From Aphis gossypii (lineage: Eukaryota; Arthropoda; Insecta; Hemiptera; Aphididae), in assembly GCF_020184175.1 (NCBI RefSeq), contig NC_065530.1, positions 32,899,260 to 32,963,259 on the forward strand: a DNA stretch of 64,000 nucleotides, given 5' to 3'. Below are positions 13,018 to 26,997 of this stretch, piece by piece (positions within the stretch are counted from its first letter, which is position 1; the number at the start of each line of letters is the position of its first letter). The position numbers were made by a program, and so were the translations under genes. The notes under the pieces are model-generated. The model made no database searches and had not been told where the DNA came from. It worked only from the letters and a program-made list of their open reading frames with translations.

Positions 13018-16000
13018 GTAATAAATGATTATTCAAAAAAAAAAAATACCAATGTTGTGCCTTATTAGTAATATGAAATTCAAATGTAATAATAAATCAT
13101 TGAATTTAAAAATAACTACTGAGAAGTAAGGTAGGTTTATACATTAGTGTTAATATTAGACGCATTTAACTCAAATAATTTGATATCAATAAAATATTAC
13201 ATTAAAAACTACAAATACAATTCTAAAAAAAAAATCAATGTATGTATGTGCATTTATGACGAGGTTATTTAAAATATTGACATGTCATGGATAATAATTG
13301 TAGGAAAATATTGTACCTTCTTATAGTAAAAATAGCGGAATTATGACGGAATACATTTATTATTTACCATGTTTGGATTGGATTTTTATTTATAGATAAA
13401 AGTATATAGCTATATTTTATAACTTACGTAATTATATACGTTGAATGTAAAGAATTTTTCAAATCTACTTAGATATTTATTTTATGTAAAAATTAAATTC
13501 ATTTTTTTATCAAACTGTGAACATGGGCAAAATGCTTTTTACTTGGAAACAGTATTAGTAAATTACAATTGTAAGCCTAATATATATTTATAATAATGGT
13601 TTTCAATTTTATTTTTTTATCTCTATTTAGTATTTGATTATTAAAAAAATAAACGAATTAAATATTCAACATTACACAAAAATTATTATTTCGGTAGTAT
13701 TGATGTTCATAAACAATATTTTATAACAATGCCATTAAATTGTATTACAATATACAGAACTTTTTTTCACGGACATACATTTTATATCTACAAATAATAT
13801 TTTGTATTTTGACTCAGTGTTTACTTAGATTTGATAAATGTATGAGTTTTGTCAAGCAAGAAATTCAACTAGTATTGATTAAGTTTTTACTTTTCGTGTA
13901 GGTACATGGTAGAGATATCATGTTGACATGGGATAAAAGACCTTTTATTTTTCATTAAGTTGTTATCATGTGCAAATAGTCATAAAAGATGAAAATAAAA
14001 AAAGCTATAAATTTTATTAAAAAAAAAAAAGTGGTCCAGGAAAAATATAAAAACTTTACTGATCCAGGTATGTGTTATTTACAAAAGAGATGCATATAAA
14101 ATACAGCGTTTACGTTGTACAAAACATGACATAAGCAGAAATCTTCTCGTATTATTTAATATAATTTTATAATACTTTATCAAATTTGTCTTCTCAGAGA
14201 AGCTTTTCCCGCCACCCTCACAGACGTTTCGTAAACCTTTTGAAATGTCAGAGAAACGGTTTTTAATACTGTTCCAGATTTTCTTCCTACCTCTACCATT
14301 CCAGTGCAATGTCGTAGTAAATAATCCGTTATGTCATATAATATAATAATGGTTTTAGTTTAAGTTTTATTTTATAATAAAGAAAATATTAATTGAGGTT
14401 AACTGATAACAAAGATGTATACAATTTTTAATTAAATCGAAATAAATGTTGTATAACCTAACTTAGGTAGTATAAAAATGACTATAAAAGCTTTATATTA
14501 AAATGTAAATAATATATTATGTAAAAACAATATGTGACAAAAAAAAAAATAAGAAGAAATTATCAAACTAACTCTGAGAGATGTTTGTTTATAAAGTCAC
14601 CAAAATTTGTCGAATTGCATTATGTTTTTGTTCTATATTATACTATTATCTTCTATTACTTATTATTATTATTGTTATGTACATTGTTTTATATTTTAAA
14701 GAATTTTACAAATGTATTTTTAAAGAAATGTTCTAAAATTACATACTACCATTATATTATAATGATGGAAGAATTGTATCTCCAAGAATACCTGAAGGAA
14801 TTTTAGACAAAATATACGTACGTCTGTTAAAATGTTGTTGCTTGCATAAAACTTATAATAGGTAGGTATATTATGTATCTAATAATTATTAGTTATCTAC
14901 TAAACTATCACATAATATTATAATAAATATATATATACTATTTATTTATTAGCTTATAAACGGAGTATACGAGTTTTCAATGTAAATTGAGTCAACAATA
15001 CTCAAGAACCAAAACAAGAGTAAAAATTTCAAAGGATGTATCACGGCCGCGATCGATAAAATTAATGACTAATAAACACTCGATGTGTTAACACTATATA
15101 TTTTAATATTCGCACAATAATAATAATAATGTATGAGCGTAATACACACGTAACATTGTTAGTAGGGATATCAAACGCAACACGTTTCTCGTGAAAACTA
15201 TATTTACGTCGTAATAATAACAACAAGCCGTATTTGAAACCGTATATTATAATATGCAACGGTAATAATTTATTGCAATATTATGACCGTACTCACGCGC
15301 CACAACACACATTGACACACTCGCATGCAATACTGCAATGTTACGATGTGTTTCGCAGGAATTGCAAAGCTTTTTTTACTCGATAATAGATGAATGTTTG
15401 TCACATGAAATTGTTTGTTGATTTTTAAATCGTAACCATAATTGTATTTAAAAGACCATAAATAGCAATAATAATTATTAATAACTCTCGTATTTTTCCA
15501 GTCGATTCGAAAAATAAAAAACGTAATACAACAGGTAAGAATCGTTTTCTAACAGTGGTTTTAATTAAAAATGAATGAAAAATTGTATTATTATTTATCG
15601 TACCAGTGTACATTTTTTCGTGTGGAGTTATTACAAATTAAAAATCGATCGATAATTATTTCTTGTTTAAATAATTCAGTAAAATGTATAATTGTAACTC
15701 AACGGTGTGCATTAATTAAGTGACCAATTGAATAAAATCTTAATTGTATATGACGTATTATCTAAAAGTAATTAAAAAAAAAAAATTACTCAAGTTTAAT
15801 TGGTGTGTGATATTAAATTTAACTTTAAACAAAAATATTGTTTGTAGTCATATTATTATTATTATTATATATTATTAGGTACCTAATAGTAAATAGTTAT
15901 TTACCCGACTCGATTTAAATAAATAGTACACGTCGTACAATATACAATGCTTTTCTCTTAGTGGAACAAGCAGTACTGCCAGTAATTGAATTGTTGGGAA

Positions 16001-17220
16001 AATGAGTTTTTCTATTTCTTTGTTTTTCACCGTGAAATCATTATTTTTACACACTTTTTATTTTATTTATTATTAGTAATAGGCATCCTTAATTTGTTGA
16101 AAGTTTTTTTTTGTATTTTGTTCATTATTTTTGTTTTACTTTTTCATTTTTAAGGAGTTACTGTTTTTTTTTTTTTTTTATCTAGTATTATTGTGTGCAT
16201 TAAATGAAAAAAAACGTTACAAAATTAAAAATGCAGTATCTCCATAAAGATATTTTTTATTATAATATTAGATTGAATATAAATAGTGTTACATAATATA
16301 ATATTCATAATTATTAATGGTAGTACAAAATATTAGTAGAATAATTAGCGTATAATATGTTTATAGTTAATACAAATAAGGTATCTGATAAATTTCAATC
16401 CGTGTTTTTGACCAAAACTTTATATATATGACGCGTAAGAAATCATTTTACTATTAAAAATTAAAATAAGCAGTATTTTCACTGTACATACTGCTTTATT
16501 CTTTATATTATGCTACTTTACTCGCACATGCACATACTGTGTTTTCCCTTAGTATTTGACGATATTTTGGTCGATACGAAATGTTATGATTCATTTTTAA
16601 CTTTAAAGATATTTCTAGTGAAGTTACGGCGTGTTTAAGAATAAAAACACAAAATTATTTAACAATACCGAACATTGAATAACCTCAATTTTTGACAATT
16701 TGCCACTTACTAATTGTTCTACATGGAAGGGACGGATAGCATACATTATTAATATTAGAAAACTTCATAACGTCTAAAATGTTGTTATATAGGTACACTA
16801 CATTTCTTATTTTAACTTAATTCCCTTTTTGATGTTATCCTATTCTGTTATTTTGATCGTAAAACCTGCTATGTCATTATGACTTGTTAGTAAGACAGAG
16901 ATAGAACGTCCTCTCAACAAGATAATGCAGTTATAAATTTATGATTGTAATACTTAATATCTAGGTCTTATATTATGGATAATTTAAATATCAGTGTTAT
17001 AATTGATACTTTAAACAATATTATTATTTAAGTCAGTAGTGGATAATTTAACAAAACATTATTTTAATAAGCTACTCAAATATGACCTACTAAATAAGTT
17101 AGCATAATAATATTTGCAAGCTCTTTTGCATACATAATAATATAATTTGTAAACATGTTTATAAATTATCAGTTAGGTTACAATTTATGACTTAAGCTAT
17201 TACTCATGTGTGAATACTTA
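13018..17220. other. AT-rich non-coding stretch
   Basis: No supportable gene. A slightly GC-richer patch at 14200-14310 is open on the minus strand for 76 codons but starts at TTG, lacks an upstream ATG and has no clear donor, so it is not called. Patches at 15000-15360 and 15470-15560 are modestly less AT-rich but hold no framed exon. Poly-T and ATT tracts are frequent (for example 16166-16180). Confidence 0.45.
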
Positions 17221-17277
17221 ATAATTATAATAATAATAATAATAAATAAACAACGCTGAGACGACATTTTAATATTA

Positions 17278-17505
17278 TATTATAATACAAACGGTCGTGA
17301 GTATACCCATCGCATCATGGCAGTATATCGTTCTAAAACAGCTGATTATTATTAGACCATCACGATTACGTTCGCGATTAAATCTTTTGGCTATAATATT
17401 TTGCTCATCAGTCAGTTGGTGGTCAAATCGAAAACTGATATTGACGTTGTTACGTTTTTGCAAAATATCTTCCGTATGGTCACCGTCGCCGTATACTGAT
17501 GGCAT
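17278..17505 (-). CDS. Small hypothetical ORF, 76 codons
   Basis: A true ATG (TATTATGCC) opens a frame that begins MPSVYGDGDHTEDILQKR and continues as a mostly hydrophilic, charged chain (residues 1-50, with DHQLTDEQNIIAKRFNRERN) before turning hydrophobic and stopping in AT-rich sequence. The charged first 50 residues use a wide set of codons and read more like protein than the usual AT-rich noise, so it could be an exon or a small gene. Against it: no signal peptide, no domain I recognise, no poly(A) signal noted, and an overlapping opposite-strand ORF of similar length. No function is proposed. Confidence 0.2.
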
Positions 17506-17960
17506 AATATTATCACTGTCGCACTGTGGCGGTTGTGTGGTGAGTCGTGACCGGATGAACGAGCTGTGGCCGCGGATCCAAAATCTGATAAATTATATTA
17601 ATATTGTCCGAGTATTGTTTTAGCACTATTCAATTTTGCGTAGGACGATTTAAACATTTTCGACACACGACAATTTCGCCCGCCAACACGGACGCGCTTA
17701 TATCCGTTAATAATAAACGCATCGCTCGGCGGACCATGACGCGAAGTCATAGCGTGCTGGTCGATTATGGCTGTGGCGTATTTTCAAAGGGATGTATTAT
17801 TATTATTATTATTATTATCATCATCATCATCAAACGTGCCAGTTCTTTCACGGACGCGTGTGTGATGCGAGCTCGTCGTCGTTGGATACATAATATTACA
17901 TTATACGAGTTTGGAAATCGTGTCACGCGTGCCGGAAACTACCACGCAAACATTTCTACT
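17295..17960. other. Mildly GC-rich patch of unknown role
   Basis: This stretch has more CpG and GC than either flank and contains sequence such as GCTGTGGCCGCGGATCC near 17562. It could be a promoter, a 5' exon or an old element. ORFs on both strands cross it; the longest plus-strand one (17604-18053) is carried by an ATT microsatellite that translates as a run of isoleucines, so it is not taken as coding. Confidence 0.3.
17795..17831. repeat. (ATT)n/(ATC)n microsatellite
   Basis: About twelve tandem triplets, ATT changing to ATC at the 3' end. This is a simple repeat, likely polymorphic in length. Confidence 0.85.
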
Positions 17961-18060
17961 GAATTACCCCGAGGAACGTTCAAAAGCATATCATACGTAC
18001 CTGCTACCTACTATTTTAGTATTATTTATTGTCCGTGTTTTATAAATAAATAAAAAAAAA

Positions 18061-18484
18061 AAAAATTATAACGATAATATAAAAATATGCGCGTGTACGT
18101 GTGGTAGGTAACTGTTGCAAGTGCACTAGGGCGATTTCGGATCTAGAAGCCCTGAAGCAGATGAAACGAATCCGCGCTTTTTCCCGCAGACAAAAAATAA
18201 GTTTTTTAATCTTAATTTTTTTTTTTTTTAAACGCCTTTAAGTTATTTATTAATAATATATATATATTAAATAAAAAAAAAAATACCTTTAAAAATATAA
18301 ATACAAAAACAGAAATTAAAAGCTTTTATAATTTATACCATTTGGTATTGCGTAGAAATAAAATTAACGTTTGAGCGCCTATAAACGCGTTATAATATTT
18401 TAAAACTAAGGTATTTGTACAGCCTTTTTTCCCGCGAAATCATTCATTATTACACTCTTGATTTTACACTCTAACTGTATTTCG
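18061..18484. other. AT-rich spacer
   Basis: No gene seen. A short GC-richer piece at 18110-18190 has no usable reading frame. The rest is poly-A/T-rich up to the target-site duplication of the element at 18493. Confidence 0.5.
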
Positions 18485-18492
18485 GTGATTAT

Positions 18493-19036
18493 TTAGGGCA
18501 GTGAAGTTGTTGCATTTGCATATTTTTTGTAGATGATTATATTTATTGCTAAGTGAGCTTAAAATATGTTTCAGTTAACTATGAGTTTAAACAAAAAACA
18601 TTTTTATTTCAATAAATGCAATTTTGGCCATTATTTTTCTTTAAGTGCAATTTTAACTATTTTTCATCATTTTTTTATAATTACGTACCTATAGCGCGTT
18701 AAATTTTTACGTGTAGGTATGTTTTTCGGGTAAAACCGTTCGCACAACGGTGAAAAAATCTTTTGTCATGCAATGCAATAATGTAAGCAATATTTGTTCT
18801 TAATTTTTGTATGTATTGTAATATTTTATTTTATTAATTAAATTATACCTAAATACTAAATACCTACATAATGAATAATGATTAATGATTATACTGTATA
18901 TTTGTTCTTAATTTAATTTTATACGCGATTTTTTTAATGCAATTTTCAAAAATTATAACTGCAATTTTCAATATATTTTAATGCAATAATGCAATCAATT
19001 TATTATGTTTTTTAATACAATAACTTCACTGCCCTA
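18493..19036. mobile_element. hAT-type MITE with 8-bp target-site duplication
   Basis: The ends form terminal inverted repeats: the left end reads TAGGGCAGTGAAGTTGTTG and the right end, reversed, reads TAGGGCAGTGAAGTTATTG, with similarity running inward through TGCAT. The element is flanked on both sides by a perfect 8-bp direct repeat, GTGATTAT (18485-18492 and 19037-19044), the size typical of hAT superfamily insertions. At 544 bp and without an ORF it is non-autonomous. The interior contains several TGCAATTTT-type motifs that could be subterminal transposase sites (inference). The intact duplication argues for a fairly recent insertion. Confidence 0.82.
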
Positions 19037-19044
19037 GTGATTAT

Positions 19045-19674
19045 ATTTCCAATAATATGGTACGTTCATTAATGTATAATCTCTCCTCAATCTCAGTATG
19101 ACTAATCATTTAAACTATCACACATCTAAAAACAAAACACACACGTAATATTTTCATAACTCTTTCACTCGCTAAATCTTCTTACGCCTCCGTTGCCGAC
19201 TTCAATAATATTATATGACCATTAAATTATATTACTAATTAATTCCATTTATCTAAATCAATCCCTTTCAGAACCTACTACACTAATTAATCCACTCCTA
19301 ACCTTTCTTGTCGAGATACTTCACAAACAATAATATATCCCATAGTTCTTTTTGCTCCAATTAGATTATTTACTTTAATTATTATTATTATAACGCCACG
19401 TCATAATAGAACGCGGTATTATATTTTTTTACATTTTAATTGGTGTCCGTTTTAGATTTATACTAATATCGCTGGTTGTATTTACGAGTAGCTATCTAGT
19501 TATTGTTAATTGTTATGGTTCAATATCATCGTCATATTTATTCTACTATAAACATTTTAAATTCTATATAAGATATGTACAATTGTATTGAACAGTAAAC
19601 TGTGTCGTAAGGCAACTCACTTGGTGAGCAGTCTACTATATTTATATTTATATATTTATATTAATAAAGTTGTT

Positions 19675-19709
<35 letters not shown>

Positions 19710-20640
19710 GTTTTGCGTCATATATATTATTATAATTTGTTATTTTATTGTTTTTTGTACAGATAGATAATATAATTTTATATATGTAATATGTTATTAT
19801 TATAGGTGTAAGATTTAATAATTACAAAAATAGAAAAAATATTTTTTAAAGATAATTTATACAATAAAAATTAAAATAAACGACCAAATTAAAAAAATAA
19901 CGAACGTGAACTCGGACAGATTCATTCATTAAGCAAGTATGAAGTAATGCAGTACCAGTTATTTTTAATAACCACCAGTAAGTCCAACATAATAATATAC
20001 AACTGAACTTAAACTAAATATATATGAATGTGTATGTGTGTATGTATGAGGCGTTATTTTAGTTATTTAATGACCATAGAGGTCCCGTTAATAACAACAT
20101 AATCTATTTTTCTACATTACATTCCGTTGTCAATAATTCGATTAATTCAAACGGTTTTGTCTTATTACACATGTACGGATTCGTTTTTTCTCCGTTTACG
20201 TTGTTTGTTTAATTTTAATGAAACAAAATCATCAAATTAAGATATTTTTGAATTAGTCAGCATTAATCTTCAAAAAAATATTATACAGAATTTCGATCTA
20301 AGGTTTTTTATTAGTGCTGCAGGGAGGTATAATAGATGATCAAAGAGAATCAAATTTAAAATTACACGCGTATCCGTGCAATTTATTTCACTTTTATTTT
20401 TTTGTGTGACTTTATTTCATTTAACATTTACAACTAATTTAATTCTCAAGTCTAAAAGAAAGTATACTACTATCATCAAATTGAAAATGAAGTTTTCAGG
20501 ACGTCATTAAATTAAGATATCCTGAGAAATGAATCAAGATTAACGGTGCGGAATGATGTCTGATGTGTAAGGGTTATAAATAAAAATCGTTTTCTTCCTA
20601 ATAAAAAAAAAAAAAATCATTCTTTTTTTTTATGTATATA
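19045..20640. other. AT-rich non-coding stretch with microsatellite
   Basis: No gene seen. The 60-codon ORF near 19588-19770 is driven by the TA repeat and is rejected. The stretch includes the (TA)n tract at 19679-19708. Confidence 0.5.
19679..19708. repeat. (TA)n microsatellite
   Basis: About fifteen uninterrupted TA units, preceded by interrupted TTTATA repeats. Simple repeat. Confidence 0.9.
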
Positions 20641-20649
20641 TTTTAAAAC

Positions 20650-21480
20650 ATGTTGACTCAGGTAGGCTGGTAGGTAAGTCTAGCGTAAGAGACTGTGTCA
20701 CGACGTGCACAATTGGCGGTGGCGGTGGCGGTAGGTTAGCCGCGTGTGTACACAAACAAAACGCAGTGTTTAGGTTAATGGAATGCAAACAGTGTAAACC
20801 AAGATGCCGCAGAGATTTGTTTAAGGTCCTCTGGTCTTCGCTCCTGCACCTCTCCCACCGGTGACGACGCTTGTCCCCGCGCGTCGTCTTCGTCGTTCTT
20901 GCCGTTATTGCCGCCGTATTCGTGCGCTTGTAAACTCACTCATTTTCGAGTAAACTTTTTACACTCGCCCCTATATCCTTTCGCCCCCCCCCCCCCCCAA
21001 CTCCCTCGACCGCTCTCTACTGCCAGACCTTAATCCCACCCCTCCCTTTAAAACCCCCCTCACGGGTGATACCAGCCACCGCATATAGATGTATGCACTC
21101 GATCCGAGACACCGACACGAGAACATTTCCCAGGCAGCTTATTAGCGCGCGTTACAGCAACAAACGTTGTCTTTGTCACCACGTCAACGCGGCCCACTCC
21201 TGTGTACACACCTGCAAACACTCAACCCCTCCGCCACGTCGCCGTCCGCGACTGTCAATGTTCTCCGGGGATGGGTTGTTATTAAACATTTCGGGTTTCG
21301 AGAGCGCGTCTAAGCCATCGTACAGTGCGACGCTTCGCGAAAGAGGAATTTTCTTATTCCGTCGACGCGAATGCGTATTATTATTATTATTATAGAGATA
21401 TACGGATATGCGTGTAGAAAGGCGACGGGGTAACGCGATTTCCGCGTGCGATAATGTCATGAGTATGTAAAAAAACACGT
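20650..21480. promoter_or_regulatory. Second CpG-rich island, possible promoter or 5' UTR exon
   Basis: A strong rise in GC and CpG content over about 800 bp, with GGCGGTGGCGGTGGCGG near 20714 and pyrimidine-rich blocks at 20820-21060. A plus-strand consensus donor (TAG|GTAAGT) lies at about 20671-20679, and a minus-strand GTGAGT donor follows an ATG at about 20935-20946. ORFs cross on both strands (21066-21395 plus; 21176-21478 minus) but neither shows a domain, a signal peptide or a sensible terminus. In AT-rich insect genomes such islands commonly mark promoters and first exons. Direction and product cannot be decided. Confidence 0.35.
20984..20998. repeat. poly(C) tract
   Basis: A run of 15 cytosines, rare in this window. 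Its length is likely unstable and error-prone in sequencing. Confidence 0.85.
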
Positions 21481-21499
21481 TTAAAAGCTATTTTACCGG

Positions 21500-24400
21500 A
21501 ATATAAAAGCACTCTCCCGCTCGATATAATATTATATGTATGCGTTGTAAATATATATATATTTTTTTTTTATCGTCTAGTGAGAAGACTATCTGCAGTT
21601 TATTTTACATCTATAACGGTCGTTATTAAATTTATACACATACCTATATAATATGTATAATGTATATACACCTATTTTTGAAACGGTTTTTATTAAAAAA
21701 AAATATTCATAAAAAAACAAACAAAACAAATTATTATTAGAACGTTAATAACACTGGGATAATACTATTATGTTTATATATTACGTATACAGAGGTGCTT
21801 GATGAAACGTTTAATAAAGTCTTCACCATCAACTGGATTATATAATATCGGTTTATGACTACAGTAATGGACCAAATACGTACCTACCTATACCACGGCA
21901 TAAACAACCTATAATATATGATAGGTATGTACATTTAGTTTTTGCACCACTAAAAAACATTCAAATAAACGTCATACTCGATTTGTATGTGGGTGTACAA
22001 AATAATGTTAATTCGAGCAAATCTATCTGTTAAATAACTTCTTATTTATTTTTAATAAAAGATTATATTGATTTAAGTAAGTAGTTATCTTATAATTATT
22101 TCAATGAATATTTTTTATATTATTTGTCTAATAGTGTTTTCTAATAGTTTTTAAAGAAGTTAAAATGTTATTTATTAGTTATTACTATTTTACTATATCT
22201 TTGAATAAAAAGGCTATTATTTTTTCTTTCTTTAATTACCTTTGGCAATTTACGTTCCTTCTGTAAGCGTAAAATATGTAAAGATTATTGTCTTAAGATA
22301 CTTTTTGACTCTGGCTGCCATAATTTTTGATTATATAAGCCCACTTCTTGCAAAGATAACTAGATTCCGAATCCACTCTAAAGTAAATGAAGTATCCTGC
22401 ATAATGTGCAAAATAAATTACTAATGAGATATTACAAAACAGTGTGGAAAATCCGGTTAACAATTTACCCTATAAATTTGGACATAATTTTTACAAGCAT
22501 AATTGATAATAACTTTGCTGAATTTAAAACGAAACTAGTTGAACAAATCGACTAAGACACTGTCAAGTCATTGTTTTTCTATAAAAAATATAGGCAATGC
22601 AATTTAGCGATATACCAAACTTTCCAGATTCTACACATTATATTATAATATGTTTGAACACGCACCCAACGTTCACACGCGTATACACACGCTAAAATAC
22701 GACTGTAAAATAACTTTTTAAAAACTTAATTGGTAGTATAAAATACTTTGAAATATTGTTAGCATCAAAAGTAATAAAGTTTATCATATTTAATGAAAAA
22801 TAATAGAGGCTGCAAGTAGTATCTTCTTGTTTCATTATTATTACCAACTCTTTCTGCTCCTTGGTAATAGTGAACTTCATTCGGCAGGTATACACTTAGT
22901 CGGTATTATACCAAATCACCTAGGTAGGTAACCTAATTGAATATTGTTAGTTGTAGGTCATCTAAATAGAAATTATATTTTATTATGTTATCATCAATAA
23001 TTATTCAAGGCCCTTATGCCTTTTTTTTTATGGAAAAGTTGTTAAAATCTTAGTTTAATATGTGTATGGAATAAAATATTCTCTTACGTATGCACTTGTA
23101 ACATTCAGCATTCTACTCAGAGAACTGTATTTCTAGGGAATCAAATATTGAAAGAATAGATTACAGATGGATTAAAATATGTAGGCATAAATGTGTCATA
23201 AATTTTTTTCTCTCTGTAGTATCAGTTTATAGATTAGTTTGCAACTATCCAACTATCCTCCACTTTTCACTAATATTCTGCTTTTTATTTTTCATTTATA
23301 CTTATGAATAAGTATCCTTGGTACTTAGGTAATTAATTATTGAATGTAATCCATTCTTCGTCTTCCTCTACAATTTTATCCTTCTCCGATCACTTCTATA
23401 AGTAATTAGTTTTAACAATATTATTCATGTCGTATTTATATAATTTAAATATTATTATGATTAAACATTGAAATACTAAATAGAGAAATAATAATAACAG
23501 ATTAATAATAAATAATTGTGACAAACACCATTATATTATATTATGTATTACCCAACTAATTTAGTTTAAGAAGAAAGATGTTTTATTAATTTGAACGTAT
23601 AATTTTGGATATTTTGGATTTTTGGAATAAGTAAAATGAAAGTCACATCATATTTTTATTCATAAAGTGTATGTGTTTATATTTTTTTCATTTGAAACGC
23701 ATAGTTATCATGCAATTACTTATTTGAGGTGGATCACAATCATTAATCAATGAGAATGGTAATTAATAATGATACATAGAGTACTAATATTTTAGTATAC
23801 ATTTTAGATTTGTATAATCATAAAATATCATACGAAAATTCTGAAAATTATTAGATAATTGAACGGAGATCAATTGAAAAAAAGATATTGGAAACATAAA
23901 AATATGAATATGTAAGAAAAAAATCGTTATTTATAATAAAATTAGTAATACTTACGTTTCTAAAATACCATCGTATAACAATTATTATTAAACCAACCGA
24001 GAGCTGAAGCCATAAACTTTACAAAAAACGTATACATGATATTTTGTAAAATTATACGAGGAATAAATATTAATAGAAAACTTTAGAGGACACCACACCA
24101 GCACGTGTTTTGTCCGTTATACAAAAATAAATAATTTGCGTATTATCAGAACCAATATTATATTGTTGCTATTATAATTTATTAGTTTAATATCATAATA
24201 GATATAAACATTATCAACAAACATACAGTTAAAGACATTATTTGTATTTGTAACTATGTTAATATTTTTACGATATTTAAATCTTTAAGCAAATTTATGA
24301 TTTATTGATTTGTGAGAACGAGTATGTAGAATATTAAAATATGAAAATCACTTGAAAATTAAAATACCGTTTTACACTAACGAACACACCTAATAAATGT

Positions 24401-26990
24401 TCTTGCATTATTAAGTTTGGAAATAGGTCAACTCACCAAGTTAACAACACAAAATTTGTTCCGGTGAATCAAAATTTGCTATATTTTAAATTTTATAAAC
24501 GTTTGCAACATATATGGATTTTAGCGTCTTCTTTATTGATAGACGATAGATAGTTTTCTGACAGAATGTTTTCGCCGTATACATAAAATGTACACGTGCT
24601 GGACTTTTTCAAGGAAAAAACGGATTGAATCTGTCAACCTTGTGGTTTGTATTAAAATTACTTTTTGTAGTGAAAACCATAGACTTAAATTAATTTGTGA
24701 ATTCGTGGTATCATTATTTAAACAAAATGTATTAATTTGGGTTAAATATGAACAAAAATAATAATCAATATATTTGTTTTACTAAACAAATTTTTTTAAT
24801 TAATTATTGAATTAAACATATTTTTATGAAAAATACATAGTGGAGTGTATTGTTAATTATAATTATTACTAAATTTGTTTATCCAGTCCGGCATCTATGA
24901 GTAAGAAAAAGATGTCGTTCAAAATATCAGGAATATTAGTTTTCGGTTACATTTCAATTATTTCATTCTAAACATAACTACGAAAAAAAAATAATCTGAA
25001 TTGCGTCTGAGTTGTTTTACGTCATATCCTAGTGGCGGCCTGGGTTTTTAGGTTGTATTCGAGTTGCAGTCCGATTAAAATTTACAATTTATTTTAAGAC
25101 GTGACTATCATACTTATAATATTATCATTGTTGCCATGTTGATAAAACTACTAATAGGAGGAAGGCTTTTCATTGAAAGTCCAATATTTAAGTTCTCTAA
25201 TAAAATAGACAAAGAATATTCATTATAAACACTACGGTATAATTATTAGATTAAACTTAAATTAACAAATTATAATTTATAAAAAAAGTTTTTTACTAAT
25301 GTCACAATATGCCTTAATATTAAATTATCAGACGAAAACATGACAAACGTTTTAAAAAATATGATGGTTATTTTAAAAGAAGAATTAAATAAAACGATTT
25401 TTTAACCCATCTGTAGTAATGACGCTAAAATTCTAGGTAGAAATTTAGAAGGACAATTTAATTTAGGATAATATATTCTATTTTATATTATTTAATTATA
25501 TATTTTGTATTTTTATTTAGTACATATCCATAAAAGCCTTAGTTACAATATAGGAAGACATTTTTACCACGGGATGCAAATTTAGGCGTCGAATAGGTTT
25601 GTATAAATGTTATTCTGTATTGTTGCTTATTCATATAATATGATAGAATGTCTCTAGACGTATTTTATTGTTATTGCCACTGTATACGAAGTGCTAAGTT
25701 GTATTTCTTAATTTACACGTTACAATAATTGAAGAATATAATTTAATAAAACACTTTTATGCTTGTAATAAAAATAATTTATTTGTGTATTACAAAAAAA
25801 AATAAAAATAATAAATAAAAAATAAAAAATGTTAAATACTATTGTGTAAGTGAAATGTCACTCATTGAATTGAAAATATAAAGGTTTATCTTTATAAGTT
25901 TATAAATACAATTGATTTAAACAAAATATTTTCGAGGAAACCTTTTTTTTCATTTGTTCTTAGTGATTCGAAAATGTATTAATGAAATAAACTACATATT
26001 CTTTGGTATCAGTGATAGATCACTAAAGAAGAAAGGCTAGATAAAGACAATTCATAATATTATTGTCATACAGGATCACATTGAGCTTTCAAAAATAATA
26101 CTAATCAACCGGCTTACTTATCATTACCAAAGATCCTTGTTTTGTTTGAAGAATGAATTATAAAATGAAGAATACTTCTTTGGAAGTTCTATATATGAAA
26201 ACCATAAACTAACGAAACTGCTCCATGATATTCGGGAAATAGCTGCATTTAAAACTCAACACTTTTTCAAACTCATGTCAATAATCGTGTTATCCTATTA
26301 TGTTCAGAACTTGAGAATCTAGAAAGTGTTATATCTATAAAAACTACAAATTGCCATCATACCAGGTGAGTATAATAGTGTATTTCAAATTAAGGTGACT
26401 GTATTAAGTTCAACTCCAGATTTTAAAATAACCTTGTTTATTTTCGACATCTGATTAATATATTGTTCTAAACAGATTTTAAGTCTAAACAAAGCCATAA
26501 TTAAACTATATATAGTACTATAGTACCTTACGATTAACTTTAAACTCTTACAAATGTATACATATTATATAATAATAGTCTACAAAACATGGTACATTTT
26601 GTAATACATAATTAATTATTAACTGTGATGATAAAATAATAGGTGAATTCAAATATTTGCATACGATACACGAACATTATATTGCTTTAATAAAAATTTA
26701 TTATTATGATACATGATACGTACATGATACGTTTTATCGGAAAGCTTTGCATTTCCAAGGATTTATTGAAACCACCATTATTTAAGTTATTTATAACTAG
26801 TATAGTGTTATTAAGATACTATAGTATTTACGTAAAAATAAAATAAGATTATGTTACACATAATAATTAATATCGTATATCACGTTTATTGGTGTTTAAT
26901 AAATAGAAACAAAATTTAAAGGTCGATAAAAAATTATGTTAAAGAAATTACTCGTACAAAAACAAATCTAATGGTAGACATAATGTATTA
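21500..26990. other. AT-rich non-coding stretch
   Basis: No supportable exon was found over these 5.5 kb. Composition is uniformly AT-rich with scattered small ORFs below 70 codons that look like noise. No terminal repeats or target duplications were recognised. Confidence 0.5.
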
Positions 26991-26997
26991 CCTGTAA

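Noticed and set aside
14079..14309. 76-codon minus-strand ORF beginning HWNGRGRKK after its initiator
   Set aside because: It opens at TTG, no upstream ATG or clean splice acceptor was found, and it ends in AT-rich noise. It could be a relic exon but cannot be supported.
17604..18053. 149-codon plus-strand ORF
   Set aside because: Its length depends on an ATT microsatellite translating as poly-isoleucine; the rest shows no domain or signal peptide.
21066..21478. Overlapping ORFs of about 100 codons on both strands
   Set aside because: They are produced by a GC-rich patch, are mutually antisense and lack any recognisable feature.
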